From Mycobacterium sp. MS1601 (GTDB lineage Bacteria > Actinomycetota > Actinomycetes > Mycobacteriales > Mycobacteriaceae), in the NCBI RefSeq assembly GCF_001984215.1, contig NZ_CP019420.1, positions 992,001 to 1,056,000 of the forward strand: a DNA stretch of 64,000 bases, given 5' to 3'. This document shows, piece after piece, positions 1 to 10,069 of this stretch. The notes below the pieces were generated by a model. It saw only the letters and a list, made by a program, of their open reading frames with translations, made no database searches and was not told the origin of the DNA. The position numbers and the translations under genes were made by a program. The number at the start of each line of letters is the position of its first letter. The stretch's first letter is position 1.

Positions 1-137
1 ACTCCGAAAACGTCCACAATGATCAGGCGGCGGCTGTAATCCCGCTGCCAATCTGAGTATTTCTTGCTCCCAGGGGACAGCAACGTCCTGAGTTGCGAGT
101 TTGCTGCCGCACCCAATCGATCATCCACCGCAGTCAT
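1..137 (-). CDS. N-terminus of probable initiating sugar transferase (partial)
   Basis: An open frame runs off the left edge; its first 45 codons are visible from an ATG at 135-137 that follows a GGGGGA ribosome site. The visible part ends in KKYSDWQRDYSRRLIIVDVF, which resembles the segment just before the first membrane helix of actinobacterial polyprenyl glycosylphosphotransferases (WbaP/CpsE-like). Those enzymes load the first sugar-phosphate onto undecaprenyl phosphate. A phosphatase, a sugar-nucleotide dehydrogenase and a chain-length kinase downstream fit that role. The catalytic C-terminal domain lies outside the window, so the call rests on the N-terminal motif and the context. Confidence 0.45.
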   Translation of the reverse strand, partial: MTAVDDRLGAAANSQLRTLLSPGSKKYSDWQRDYSRRLIIVDVFG

Positions 138-394
138 CTGTCCCCCACCAAGTTAGCCCCTTGGGCTGCAACTTTAGCCCACCTTTTGCCGTTTTCTCAA
201 GGCGAGCACAGTGTTCGCTCAGGAAACTTAGCACGCAGCTCGTCCCGACTTCCCCGCAGCCGAGCAAAATTCACCCCCGCGTAACTTTGCAGGGCCGCAG
301 TTCAGATAAGGCGTCAACCGTCATAGAAGGCATGGATGAATAAGTAACACCATACTGACCCACGACAGGCTCAGTCTCGATGCCCACTCAGCCA

Positions 395-922
395 TCAGCC
401 GTGGCGCCCCGGACTCAGAGGATCGCAGAGCTCAATTACCGGCGCAAGAAGCCGCGCGATCGTGTTGCCGACCTCAGCGAATACTTCAGGCCCTTGATTG
501 ATTGGGTCTGGAACATCCTCAGCCGCGCCAGCCTTAAGGAGGGGGCGGAGGCGGGAAAAGTCCGCCACGCTACCCACCCCTTCGAGCGATGCAAGCTGCG
601 CCGCCTCCGAAAGCGTATACGTGCTGCGAAGGAGACGCGGTGCAAGCGACAGCACCTTGTCACGATGATCTCGGGTCATAGTCAAAATGAGATCAGCCTG
701 CGCAGCGATCTTGGGCGTCAACTGTCGAGCGCTGAAGTTTGTTGCGTCGCCGCCCAGCCCCTCCAGGACAAGAGCAGCTTGATCATGAATTGGATGCGCA
801 ATGACTGCACGAGTACCTGCACTCGACGTCACGAGATCCGGAATCTGACGTTCCGCTCCGTACGCTGCAGCAAGTCGTTCGCCGATCGGTGACCGGCAGA
901 TGTTTCCGGTGCAAACGAACAA
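395..922 (-). CDS. Low-molecular-weight protein tyrosine phosphatase (Wzb-like)
   Basis: The protein has 175 residues and opens with the active-site loop FVCTGNICRS (C-x5-R), the signature of low-molecular-weight phosphatases. A DPIN segment near residue 142 is at the place of the general-acid DPF/DPY motif. The TTG at 920-922 is the first usable start because an in-frame stop lies at 944-946. In Gram-positive and Gram-negative exopolysaccharide loci this enzyme dephosphorylates the tyrosine-rich tail of the partner BY-kinase, and such a kinase is encoded at 2642-4045. It lies between the presumed initiating transferase and the divergent UDP-glucose dehydrogenase. The family is clear; the physiological partner is inferred. 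Confidence 0.88.
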   Translation of the reverse strand: MFVCTGNICRSPIGERLAAAYGAERQIPDLVTSSAGTRAVIAHPIHDQAALVLEGLGGDATNFSARQLTPKIAAQADLILTMTRDHRDKVLSLAPRLLRSTYTLSEAAQLASLEGVGSVADFSRLRPLLKAGAAEDVPDPINQGPEVFAEVGNTIARLLAPVIELCDPLSPGRHG

Positions 923-1177
923 TAGGTGCAGGGCGGGCCCCTTTCACTCTGCGCAATTTGCGCTCGGCCAACCTTAGTTCACCCGACAGACCGCGAGGCC
1001 CGCTCGGCAGTAGAGCGAGACCATACGCGCAGCGACCGGCTACATCACACACCACGAGTAGCGCAGACGGCAGGACTAGTAGATGCTGGTCCGGTTGCGA
1101 AACCGCCACGACAAGCAGCGCAAGCAAGCTCGGGGTGCCCTAATATAGGTGCTCACGACCAATCTGGGGGACATGAA

Positions 1178-2506
1178 ATGAGTTGCCGCATAGCGGTTTT
1201 CGGTACCGGATATCTTGGAGCCACGCACGCAGCCTGCATGGCTCAACTCGGTCACGAGGTCATTGGTGTCGACATAGATGAAGCCAAGCTCGCGAAACTC
1301 AGCGCGGGCGAAGTACCTTTTTACGAGCCTGGCCTAGACGAAGTCCTCAGAGCAAGCGTCGACTCTGGTCACCTTCGCTTCACCTCGTCGTACGAAGAGG
1401 CCGCTGAGTTCGCGGATGTACACTTCATCGGCGTAGCTACACCTCAGAAACGCGGAGAATTCGCGGCAGACGTCACATATGTGGACTCCGTTGCTACCAA
1501 ACTCGCGCCCTTGTTAACTAAGCCGTCGGTCATCTTTGGAAAATCTACGGTTCCGGTCGGAACCGCGGCACGAGTGAGTTCGCTCGTCCAGCGCCTAGCC
1601 CCTGTGGGCGACGCGGCCGAAGTAGCTTGGAACCCGGAATTCTTGCGCGAGGGCTTCGCGGTACAAGACACGCTCCATCCGGACCGGATTGTGCTGGGCG
1701 TCGACACTAAGCGCAGTGGTCGCGCTGAGGAAGTGGCCAGAGAAGTCTATTCGAGCATTCTCGAGGAAGGTGTGCCGTTCCTCGTTACAGACCGTGAAAC
1801 CGCAGAATTGGTCAAAACGGCAGCGAATGCATTCCTCGCCACAAAGATTTCGTTCATTAATGCTATGGCCGAGGTCTGCGAAGCGGCAGGTGCCGACGTG
1901 ACGGAGTTGGCAGACGCAATCGGGCACGATGCACGAATTGGCAGACGTTTCCTTAACGCAGGCATCGGGTTTGGCGGCGGCTGTTTACCAAAGGACATCC
2001 GCGCGTTTATGGCGCGAGCGGGTGAACTGGGCGCCAATCAAGCGCTCACCTTCCTGCGCGAGGTCGACAGTATCAACATGAGACGTCGAGCCAAACTGAT
2101 GGAGATGGCAAGGGAGATGGCCGGCGGATCCCTGATAGGAACCCGCGTGGCAGTCTTAGGCGCGGCGTTCAAGCCTGACTCTGACGATATCCGAGATTCC
2201 CCAGCATTGAATATTGCGGGCCAGATACAACTCCAAGGCGCGTCAGTCTCCGTCTACGACCCCAAGGCAATCGATAACTCCCGCAGAATGTTCCCCACCC
2301 TCGAGTACGCAAGTGACGTGTATGAAGCCTGCAGGGGCGCCGACGTCACACTAGTGCTGACCGAGTGGGATGAGTTCCGCAAACTTCAACCCGAACAGCT
2401 GGATCACATCGTCCGATTCAAGCGCATTATTGACGGACGAAACTGCTTAGACCAGCTGAAGTGGCGTAGCTCCGGCTGGGAGTACAAGGGCATGGGCAGA
2501 CGGTAG
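1178..2506 (+). CDS. udgA: UDP-glucose 6-dehydrogenase
   Basis: Oxidises UDP-glucose to UDP-glucuronate with two NAD+, supplying an acidic sugar for the polysaccharide. The 442-residue protein begins with the Rossmann motif FGTGYLGATHAACMAQLGHE. It carries GKSTVPVGT, the substrate-binding NPEFLREG, the catalytic cysteine in GGGCLPKD (about residue 268) and a C-terminal UDP-binding domain. The ATG at 1178 is chosen because GGGGGA ends six bases upstream; the frame stays open further 5' but that part has no family similarity. It closely resembles what I recall of mycobacterial UdgA. It is probably co-directional with the chain-length kinase 135 bp downstream. Confidence 0.93.
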   Translation: MSCRIAVFGTGYLGATHAACMAQLGHEVIGVDIDEAKLAKLSAGEVPFYEPGLDEVLRASVDSGHLRFTSSYEEAAEFADVHFIGVATPQKRGEFAADVTYVDSVATKLAPLLTKPSVIFGKSTVPVGTAARVSSLVQRLAPVGDAAEVAWNPEFLREGFAVQDTLHPDRIVLGVDTKRSGRAEEVAREVYSSILEEGVPFLVTDRETAELVKTAANAFLATKISFINAMAEVCEAAGADVTELADAIGHDARIGRRFLNAGIGFGGGCLPKDIRAFMARAGELGANQALTFLREVDSINMRRRAKLMEMAREMAGGSLIGTRVAVLGAAFKPDSDDIRDSPALNIAGQIQLQGASVSVYDPKAIDNSRRMFPTLEYASDVYEACRGADVTLVLTEWDEFRKLQPEQLDHIVRFKRIIDGRNCLDQLKWRSSGWEYKGMGRR

Positions 2507-2641
2507 CTCGACACTCAGCATCAAGTTTGCTGCCGACCGCAGCGGTGGGCGGCCGATGATCGAGAGCGGTATACTTCCGCAGATCGTTACGTCGAATCAC
2601 GGAATGATCGAGCGTGAAAAATCAGCAGCGAAGGGGTGGCG

Positions 2642-4045
2642 TTGACTCTCCAGGATTTTGTCAAGATGTTGCGCGCCCGGTGGCTTACTGTTTGCGCGAC
2701 GACCGTTCTAGCGGTGTTTGGGGCCGTCGTGATCTCGTTGCTCACTACACCGATGTATCAGGCTTCGACCAGACTGTTCGTGTCGACTGCGGCAGGCGCG
2801 TCGGTGTCAGAGATGTACCAGGGGAACAGACTTTCTCAGGAACGTGTCGTGTCGTACACCGAGCTAGTCAAGGGCACAACACTTGCACAGCGGACTATCG
2901 ACAAGCTCGGCCTCGACATGTCGCCTGGGCAGCTGGTCGCTAACATCACGACGAGCGCGAGACCAGACACAGTGCTTATCTCGGTGTCGGTACTCGACGA
3001 ATCACCAGTCCGCGCCCGAGACATCGCAAATACATTGTCCGATGAATTTGTCGTCATGGTCCGGGAACTCGAGACACCTGAAGATGGAACAGCTCCGAAC
3101 GCCCGCGTCGTAGTCGAGCAACGAGCTTCGATACCCAGCAGCCCGGTCATTCCCAAAACTACAAATAATCTCCTCATGGGCTTCGGATTGGGCTTGGTAC
3201 TCGGCATCGGCGTGGCCGTCATCCGTGAACTGCTTGATAACACAGTCAAAACCCGAGAAGCACTGGAGGAAATCACCGGCGTTGGTGTAGTCGGTCAAGT
3301 TCCGCTTGACAGGGATCGTCGTAAGCAAGCCGCGATATCGTTCGACTTCGACAACTCAGCAATTGCGGAAGCATTCCGAAAACTCCGCACCAACTTGCAG
3401 TTTATTTCGGTCGACAATCCTCCTCGCGTGATTGTAGTGACAAGTTCGACGCCGGCCGAAGGAAAGTCCACCACTGCCATAAACATTGCGTTGGCGCTGG
3501 CAGAGGCTGACCATAATGTACTGCTTGTCGATGGAGATATGAGGAAGCCCACCCTCCATAAGTATCTGGACCTAGTTCAGCCGGTCGGTTTCAGCACCGT
3601 TTTAAGCGGTCAGGCTTCTCTAGAAGACGCAGCTCAGAAGACGCGCTTCTCGGGCCTGACAGTCGTGACCTCGGGCGGAATTCCACCAAACCCCAGTGAA
3701 CTTCTGGGCTCGCAGTCAGCGAAAAAGCTCTTGGCTGAAATGCGCAACTTATACGATTACGTCATTATCGACACAACACCACTTCTCGCCGTAACCGATG
3801 CTGCAATCCTCGCCGCTGGCGCAGATGGTGCTCTCATTATGACCCGATTTGGCCAGACCAAGCGAGACCAGTTGACACACGCGATTAAGAATCTCGACGA
3901 CGTTGGCGCTCCACTGCTGGGGGCAGTGTTCACCATGATGCCAACACGTGGAAGTAATACTTACAACTACAGCTACTACGGCGAAGAAGGGCGCACAGCC
4001 ACTACACAGAGGCCATCGAAGGCCCCCGGCAGTAGCGATGACTAA
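2642..4045 (+). CDS. Polysaccharide co-polymerase/BY-kinase fusion (Wzz-Wzc type)
   Basis: Controls chain length and polymerase activity in Wzy-dependent polysaccharide export and autophosphorylates on tyrosine. The N-terminal Wzz domain has one helix near residues 18-38 and a second near 178-198. The cytoplasmic kinase domain shows Walker A SSTPAEGKSTT, Walker A' LLVDGDMRKP and Walker B YVIIDTTPLL. The C-terminus carries a tyrosine cluster, TYNYSYYGEEG, the usual phosphorylation site. A TTG at 2642 sits five bases after GAAGGGG (2630-2636); the GTG at 2636 would lie inside that ribosome site, so TTG is preferred. The phosphatase at 395-922 is the natural counterpart. Confidence 0.92.
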   Translation: MTLQDFVKMLRARWLTVCATTVLAVFGAVVISLLTTPMYQASTRLFVSTAAGASVSEMYQGNRLSQERVVSYTELVKGTTLAQRTIDKLGLDMSPGQLVANITTSARPDTVLISVSVLDESPVRARDIANTLSDEFVVMVRELETPEDGTAPNARVVVEQRASIPSSPVIPKTTNNLLMGFGLGLVLGIGVAVIRELLDNTVKTREALEEITGVGVVGQVPLDRDRRKQAAISFDFDNSAIAEAFRKLRTNLQFISVDNPPRVIVVTSSTPAEGKSTTAINIALALAEADHNVLLVDGDMRKPTLHKYLDLVQPVGFSTVLSGQASLEDAAQKTRFSGLTVVTSGGIPPNPSELLGSQSAKKLLAEMRNLYDYVIIDTTPLLAVTDAAILAAGADGALIMTRFGQTKRDQLTHAIKNLDDVGAPLLGAVFTMMPTRGSNTYNYSYYGEEGRTATTQRPSKAPGSSDD

Positions 4046-5408
4046 GTCCAAGGGCGAGTGTCGGCCCCGACGAGCCACTGTGATACGCAATCAGATCGTG
4101 GAGCCCACAACGATGGCGTGCTTCCACTGGATGACTCAGGCTGACCTGTTCCCGTACTGCTGATATCTCGTTGTGGGGGTCGAGGGCAGAGTGATCGGCA
4201 AAGGCTCACCTGCGCCCGGTCAACACTTACCGTTGGTACGTCGGCGAGTTGCCGAGCGACCCGCGACTGGACGAATCCGTGGCGGCCATCGGAGCTGAGA
4301 CTGGAATCGGCGCGGTGCCGTTGTTCTGGTCGAAACTCCAAGCGCTTATCGCCGCCCAATTCGTCGGCGATGTTCCGAGCGCAAGGCCGACGAGCTGTCA
4401 GCTGTAACCAAACGCATCGCCCGATTAGATGCCGAACTCACGTTAACCCGCGTGACGCACGCGAACTGTTCGACGAAGAAGCGGCAGTGCCCCCGAAACT
4501 CCGACGAAGGATCGCCGAGAGCTAATGGCGAGAACAGCCCGCTCGATCTGCTTGCCGGATAAGGGAATTAGCTCGATTGTTTCCTGCACAACCGTCGAAG
4601 CTGACCCGGCCCCGATCGCGAAGTTCCGAACGCTGACTGTCGCCGACACGATCACCGAGATCCACCAACGATCGAGCGGCATGGACGCAAGCGAGTCCGC
4701 CATACCATGTGTGCAACTACGAAATGGACGTCTAATACATCCCGTTCGTTCGATTATGCAGCCACACGGCATGTACGAGCTGCTGCATCCCAGGCGGAAA
4801 CCAGCCTGATTGGTGTTGATACGTCCGTCCATCTGATTCATCAGAATCCAGTACCACCAAGGACGACGATCATGGCGCACGGATCTCACCGAGCATCCCG
4901 CACGTGCCTGCATGCTGTGTTTGCGAACTACCTCTCCCGCATCTCCGTGGCCCTCACGTTCGCCACCACTGCGGGCATGACGGTGGTCCACAACGCGGTC
5001 AACATCGCGGTCGGTCGGCAGACCCGTCGAAGGCGTAGTGGCGCAACGCTTCTGAACGCGGATCATGTAGCTCAGTTCAGGTCATGGGGCCTCTGGGAAA
5101 TCTGCAGCGATGTGGTCTCGACTCTTACGGAACCGAGGCGAGTGCTTGGATGGCACCGCCACGCACCTGTTCAAGGCGATGATGCAGGTCGACTACTCAA
5201 AGTCTCACGGTGAGCTGCCCGAGGAGCACCACCGGTCATCATCCGGGTCGAGGCGGACTGCGATAACAGCCGCTGAACATCGGTGCGTGGTGAACTACCC
5301 GGAACCGCTCAGCGAACGAATCGCCGCTCAGCCTGGACTGCGGTATGGTCCCGATTCATCTGAGCATCGCCAAGGAAATGGAAACACAATGAGACGGGCG
5401 GTCGCGCT
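4046..5408 (+). other. Decayed 1.36-kb stretch, no credible intact gene
   Basis: Short frames occur on both strands here, but none has a convincing start, ribosome site or family motif. Around 4345-4440 one frame reads RKADELSAVTKRIARLDAEL, a helical fragment of the kind found in recombinase or transposase proteins, but it is interrupted by stops on both sides. The stretch looks like accumulated debris between the kinase gene and the acyltransferase gene, in line with the insertion-sequence remains elsewhere in the island. No element could be named. Confidence 0.4.
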
Positions 5409-7607
5409 ATGACCTCACTGCTAGATCGCTACAAACGGTACCGGGGAACACGTCGCCGCGAGGTGGAACAGTCCCACACCCGGCTTGACATTCAAGGCCT
5501 CCGAATGGTGGCCGTGCTAGTGGTCTTCGCAAACCATCTGTGGGGTTGGCCACATGGCGGATTCGTCGGCGTCGACGTCTTCTTCGTCATCTCCGGATTT
5601 CTGATCACCGGGAACCTACTGCGTGACGCTCAAGCTCGCGGCACCGTGTCGTTCAAACGCTTCTACTGGAATCGGGTCCGAAGGATCGTGCCGGCCGCAA
5701 CACTGGTATTGCTCCTCACCTACCTTGCCGCGGTTGTAGTGTTCCTGCCGTTCCGCTCGCAACAGGTTGGCGTCGACGCCCTGTTCGCGTTCGTCTTCTT
5801 GGCCAACTGGAATTTTGCCATCCAGGACACAGACTATTTTCAAGAAGGCAACGCCCTCTCGCCAATTCAACACTATTGGTCGCTGTCGATCGAGGAGCAG
5901 TTCTACTTCGTCTGGCCCGCGCTGATCTTTCTGATCAGCGCGCTCGTCCTGCATCGGGCTTGGACGCACTCCCACCGCATCCAGATGGCTGCCGCCATTA
6001 TGGGCCTAATCGTCGCGGCGTCATTCGTGTGGGCCATGTACCAGACATCCACCGCGCCCGCATGGGCTTACTTCGACACCCTCACCCGCGTCTGGGAACT
6101 CGGCGTCGGTGCGCTACTGGCTACCGCGGTAGGGCTGTTGGGACGGATACCGGCTGCCATCAAGCCCGCGTTGTCGTGGACCGGCCTTGGCCTGATCGCG
6201 GCTAGCTTGTTCCTCATAGGCGAAGATTCCGCTGGATTCCCAGCTCCTTGGGCATTGCTCCCCGTCACTGGGGCAGCGCTTGTGATCGTCGCCGGAGTGA
6301 ACGGAGAACCCAGATTTCAGGGATTCTTGCGTAATCCCGTGTCGACCTACATCGGAGACATCTCCTACTCGCTATATCTGGTGCACTGGCCGGTAATCGT
6401 CATCCTGGCTGCGATCATGGACGTGGGCACTCCCTTCTACGTCATAGCTCTCGCACTGGCGTTCGGGTTTGCGATCGCGTCGTACCACCTCGTGGAGAAC
6501 CCTCTGCGGAGAGCGGACTGGGCAACGCTGCGCCGCAGCATCCGCGCGATCCGCCACCAACAGTACGAATCAAATCCGGCCACCAAGCACGCAGCAGTCG
6601 CCTCCGCGGCGCTTGTGACACTCGCACTGTGCGTGTTCGCGTTGCAGCCGTTAAAGGCCAGCGATCAAACCGAATTGGTCACCGTGGCCGCCAACAACTC
6701 CATCGGCAATCCACTGGAGGCGTCCGCGCCCGAGGTACCGTTGGGGCCACTCGGGGCGGATCTGCAGAACCAGATACTAGCCGCAGTTCAGGCGACATCA
6801 TGGCCAGTGCTCAACCCCACAATGGAAGCCACCATAACCGGGCCCCAGGCACCACCGGAGGTTGCCCGCTGCTCGCGGACGGTAGACAACGATCCCTCCG
6901 AGTGCACCTGGGGTATGTCGACGGCCCCCATTAAGGTCGTTATCGTCGGCAGCTCCATCGCAGTGACCTACTCGGGACCGATGCGCGACATCGCGTTGAA
7001 CTCCGGCGGCCAGCTCCAGGTGCACACCGAAGCGATGTTCGGTTGCGCCTTCGTGGATGCCGCAATCCAGAACACCGACGAAGAAGAGGCAGGCGACTGT
7101 GCCGCAAAGAAGCAACGAGCCATTGATGTCATCGTGGCGTCCAGGCCTCAGGTTGTCGTAATTTCCAACTCGTACAAGGCGGCAGTGAGCGCTGAAACTG
7201 GCCGCGACATGAGTCCAGCCCAGTGGAGCCAGTCCATGCGGGCCATCGTCGAGAAGATCAGCGGCAGCACAAACAAGATCGTATTCATGGCAGCACCACC
7301 GGCGGACGTGAAACTAACAGAGTGCTATGGCAACCGGTCGAGCACTCCCCAGGACTGCCTATCTCGTGTGACGTCTGAATGGAACGGAATAGCTCAGGCT
7401 GAACAGAACTTGGCCGAGTCCTTCAATTCAACGTGGATCGACTCGCGGCCATGGTTCTGCACCAGCGCCAACGTGTGCCCAAGCTTTGTCGGATCCACGC
7501 CGACGAAGGTCGATGACAAACACATGTCGCCCGCATATGGTCAGAAAATCACCCCAGTGATGTTGGAGACCCTGATCGCTGCTGGTGTCTTTCCCGCGCC
7601 AGCCTGA
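5409..7607 (+). CDS. Acyltransferase-3/SGNH fusion (OafA-like sugar O-acyltransferase)
   Basis: Membrane enzyme that moves acyl groups, usually acetyl, onto sugars of a surface polysaccharide. The 732-residue protein starts with the acyltransferase-3 signature (DIQGLRMVAVLVVFANHL, then GGFVGVDVFFVISGFLITG), followed by YWNRVRRIVPA, HYWSLSIEEQFYFVWP and about ten membrane helices to roughly residue 425. The exported C-terminal half is an SGNH-type domain: VVIVGSSIAV is at block I, where GDSH is usual, and DDKHMSP supplies the Asp-His block. The Asp in GDS is replaced by Ser, though the nucleophile serine remains. It probably decorates the product of this locus. Confidence 0.9.
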   Translation: MTSLLDRYKRYRGTRRREVEQSHTRLDIQGLRMVAVLVVFANHLWGWPHGGFVGVDVFFVISGFLITGNLLRDAQARGTVSFKRFYWNRVRRIVPAATLVLLLTYLAAVVVFLPFRSQQVGVDALFAFVFLANWNFAIQDTDYFQEGNALSPIQHYWSLSIEEQFYFVWPALIFLISALVLHRAWTHSHRIQMAAAIMGLIVAASFVWAMYQTSTAPAWAYFDTLTRVWELGVGALLATAVGLLGRIPAAIKPALSWTGLGLIAASLFLIGEDSAGFPAPWALLPVTGAALVIVAGVNGEPRFQGFLRNPVSTYIGDISYSLYLVHWPVIVILAAIMDVGTPFYVIALALAFGFAIASYHLVENPLRRADWATLRRSIRAIRHQQYESNPATKHAAVASAALVTLALCVFALQPLKASDQTELVTVAANNSIGNPLEASAPEVPLGPLGADLQNQILAAVQATSWPVLNPTMEATITGPQAPPEVARCSRTVDNDPSECTWGMSTAPIKVVIVGSSIAVTYSGPMRDIALNSGGQLQVHTEAMFGCAFVDAAIQNTDEEEAGDCAAKKQRAIDVIVASRPQVVVISNSYKAAVSAETGRDMSPAQWSQSMRAIVEKISGSTNKIVFMAAPPADVKLTECYGNRSSTPQDCLSRVTSEWNGIAQAEQNLAESFNSTWIDSRPWFCTSANVCPSFVGSTPTKVDDKHMSPAYGQKITPVMLETLIAAGVFPAPA

Positions 7608-7659
7608 CCAAGTCATGTCCGACCAACTGGGTAGCAAAACTCAGTGGCTTATGGGTACC

Positions 7660-7840
7660 TGGGACGCCATGGCAGACGAAGGCGATTTTGTCGTATCACG
7701 TCTCCAGTCGCCACCATAGCTTGACAGCGTTAAAGTTGCATTCACCGGCGTTGCGACCTTTGTCGTGCTCGACACCGAACCCCTGTCTCTGGCAGCCGTG
7801 GCTACCGCGGCGTTTGTGGTCGTCGATGTGATCTGAGAGT
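7660..7840 (-). pseudogene. IS5-family transposase C-terminal remnant
   Basis: Minus-strand translation reads DHKRRGSHGCQ, then GRNAGECNFNAVKLWWRLET, a stop, then YDKIA. This is recognisable as the C-terminal RN-x-x-E-x-x-FN-x-LK-x-W-R-x-x-TRYDK region of IS5-type DDE transposases, with the catalytic Glu retained. The Arg codon of the TRYDK motif has become TGA, and no upstream catalytic domain is visible. It is a fossil fragment and is not expressed as a working transposase. Confidence 0.6.
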
Positions 7841-7975
7841 TTGCGGGTGAGCACTTACAGTCCGGCGCGCAGACTTCGACGGAACTCCACCGGTGATGTC
7901 GGCCATTGGTTGGCGCCTTGCATAGGGGTCCAAAGTTCCTGTTCGATACGACGAACGCGCTGTGGGTTCTCTTAC

Positions 7976-8013
7976 CTCGCCAAAACCGGATACCTCGCCA
8001 GAACCGGATACCT
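7976..8013. repeat. Short tandem repeat (18-bp unit, about 2.1 copies)
   Basis: Two adjacent 18-base units, TACCTCGCCAAAACCGGA and TACCTCGCCAGAACCGGA, differ at one base and are followed by a partial third unit (TACCTCGA). They sit exactly where the istB remnant loses similarity after its Walker B segment, so a small duplication probably arose at the break. Confidence 0.7.
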
Positions 8014-8515
8014 CGACTCAGTCGATGATGAGCAGTGAGGCAGGCGGGCCAGCTTGATCAGTTCGCCTTAGAGTCGGTCGGCGCGAGCGCGGCGGCGAGG
8101 CGGTCAACCCACTGCGCTCGCGGTGGCGAAGGCGACGTGATGCCCAGCCTGGCAGGCTCGGATGCCCAGTACGGTCCGATCGATAGATGGGCTTACCTAT
8201 TCCTGTGGCCCAAGCAAGACGACATTCTGTTTGGCGGCGATGAAATCCAGGGTGCCGGGGTGCGCGATCTGTTCGCGTTTGAGGGAGCGTGATAGTCGAA
8301 GTGTAACTCCTTCAACGCTTTCCGCGAGGGAATTCAGGTGTTCCGGATGCGACCCTCACCGCCGTGGGGTTCGCGGGCGGCAAGCTCTCGTTGCAGGCAC
8401 GTCGCGAGGGGTTCCTCGTGGTCCAGTTCTCGGCTCGGGCCTGTTTAACCAGCGTGAGGATGGCATCGGCCAGCGACGCGCTTTGGGGGCCGGTGAGAAA
8501 ATGCCATCCGTACCC
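8010..8515 (-). pseudogene. IS21-family helper ATPase (istB) remnant
   Basis: Reading the minus strand across frames gives, in order, ACLQREL-like and AREPHGGEGRIR-like helper-domain segments, then LKREQIAHPGTLDFIAAKQN, VVLLGPQE, IRACQAGHHVAFATASAVG and a Walker B-like SLLIID. These match the order of motifs in IstB, the ATP-binding helper of IS21 transposition. The Walker A lysine region is broken by a stop, and at least two frameshifts are needed to follow the protein. No istA partner is visible, so the element is dead. Confidence 0.65.
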
Positions 8516-8641
8516 CCTGTTCCAAACCTGCCATCGTCGCCACCGTCAACGAGCGCCTCATCCGACTGTTCGATACTGTCTACACCGAGGCTGTCAGGGC
8601 GGCCCGAACCTCGACCGAGGCGTCATCATCGAGGGGGTAAT

Positions 8642-9889
8642 TTGGACCCGGTTAACCGACGGAAGTTCTGCACCGCAGCCAGCATTTGCTGCCTAAGCGC
8701 CGCAACGGTCGCTCTTCACCAACTCAATCCGGCCGGAACGTCTGGTCGCGATCTAGTAGCCGATGGTAAATACAACCCCGAGACCGGCGAAATGGCTGGG
8801 ACGGACAATACAGCAGCCATCAATTCGGCCCTCGCTTCTGGCAAGCAGCTTCAGCTCCCCCCTGGTTACTTCTATTACGCAGGCCCGCTCTACACGGCAG
8901 CCGACGGCAGCGGGATCAACGGCAGTGGCTCAGCATCAAGCTTCCTCATAACCGATAGGAACTTCGACCGCCACATCTCGGTCGCTGCAGGCACTAGAGA
9001 CACCTCGTGGACCGGCTTTGCGATGATCGGGCCCTTCTCAGAGAACAACAAGCGCCGCAATCGTGCACTCACAGTAGGCACACGGTTTTCCGGGACCGGC
9101 ACAGCATCAGCGGCCTGGGACGCCAGCGGGACATGGATCGATGACTTCACCACATACGGATACAGCGTTGGAGTGCATATCGCAGCCGCCGATCACGTCC
9201 GATTCGGCACAATTAAAGTCTTCGAGGCCGGGAATAGCCGGGAGGAACCGGGTTCTTATGGCATCACATGTTCGGGATCGGACCTACAGGGAAAGTACCT
9301 ACACGCTGAAAACACGAGTACTAGGGGCAGACATGCACTGTATTACACAGGTATCGCAAATGATTGCTATGTCGAGAAGGTAGAAGCAAAGGGATTTGAC
9401 CTTGCTGCCGTGCAGAACCGAGCTCGTATCGGCGGTGGCCAGAGAAACGGATTCGGGTGGGGGTTCTTTGACGATTGCAACACGAACGACGGCATCGAGC
9501 CAGTGGGATCGATAAGAGGTGTGGTCAATTTCGTATGCGCTGACGGCATCGTCGTGCCCGGGGCGGGCAAAGCAAGTATTGGAGACTATGTCGCCGTAAA
9601 CTGCGGCGGATTCCCGGGACCATCGCTGCGCTATATGCCTCAGTCGCAGTGCGGTACCGTCCGAATCTTCGGGCACGCAGGGTCTGCGCACTTTACAAGA
9701 GGGAAGCACTACGGCAGTGAGATCTACTACTCGAATGATGTCCGACTTCCTGAGCTAATCTTTGTCAACGGATACGGCCCGTCTGGCCTAAATGATCCAT
9801 CGTTCAGACCCATTGTCGTTGAAGGCTCTTCCGGGTGCTACGGAGGCTCGGTACAGATGCATCCAGGCGCCATCTATACGACGGACTAG
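8642..9889 (+). CDS. Exported beta-helix (pectate-lyase-fold) protein, copy 1
   Basis: The 415-residue protein starts at a TTG (8642) preceded by GAGGGGG. Its N-terminus, DPVNRRKFCTAASICCLSA, has a twin-arginine-like RR-x-F followed by a hydrophobic stretch, so Tat export is likely. The mature part opens with GTDNTAAINSALASGK, the usual entry to right-handed parallel beta-helix folds (NDT-AAI-x-AL), and is rich in Gly, Asn and Asp turns. Such folds bind, cleave or epimerise polysaccharides. A paralogue at 17664-18920 keeps the same layout. The frame extends upstream over the istB remnant, but that extension is not a real N-terminus. The substrate is unknown; the polysaccharide made by this locus is the obvious guess. 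Confidence 0.75.
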   Translation: MDPVNRRKFCTAASICCLSAATVALHQLNPAGTSGRDLVADGKYNPETGEMAGTDNTAAINSALASGKQLQLPPGYFYYAGPLYTAADGSGINGSGSASSFLITDRNFDRHISVAAGTRDTSWTGFAMIGPFSENNKRRNRALTVGTRFSGTGTASAAWDASGTWIDDFTTYGYSVGVHIAAADHVRFGTIKVFEAGNSREEPGSYGITCSGSDLQGKYLHAENTSTRGRHALYYTGIANDCYVEKVEAKGFDLAAVQNRARIGGGQRNGFGWGFFDDCNTNDGIEPVGSIRGVVNFVCADGIVVPGAGKASIGDYVAVNCGGFPGPSLRYMPQSQCGTVRIFGHAGSAHFTRGKHYGSEIYYSNDVRLPELIFVNGYGPSGLNDPSFRPIVVEGSSGCYGGSVQMHPGAIYTTD

Positions 9890-10069
9890 CAAAATTTCTG
9901 GACAACTCATTACTGATCTACAGGCTCCGCCCGCGCCATCGTCTCAATGTATGTACTGGCCGCGATAGCGCTCAAGCGCATCCTGATGGCAATTTTTGAT
10001 AAAACTACCGGCACCGGAGCGTAGTCCGCAAATACGAAACCACATCGGCGGCACATCACAAAATCTAGT

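Noticed and set aside
380..892. 170-residue plus-strand frame
   Set aside because: It is the antisense of the tyrosine phosphatase gene, whose active-site motif settles the coding strand.
4443..5066. Long minus-strand open frame as a gene
   Set aside because: No start signal or known motif; Arg/His-rich composition typical of an antisense frame in high-GC DNA, and other frames of the region are equally broken.
7976..8013. Possible CRISPR repeat
   Set aside because: The units are directly adjacent without spacers, number only about two, and no cas gene is nearby.
8162..8641. N-terminal extension of the first beta-helix protein
   Set aside because: This part translates the antisense of the istB remnant; the true start is the TTG at 8642 with its own ribosome site and Tat-like signal.
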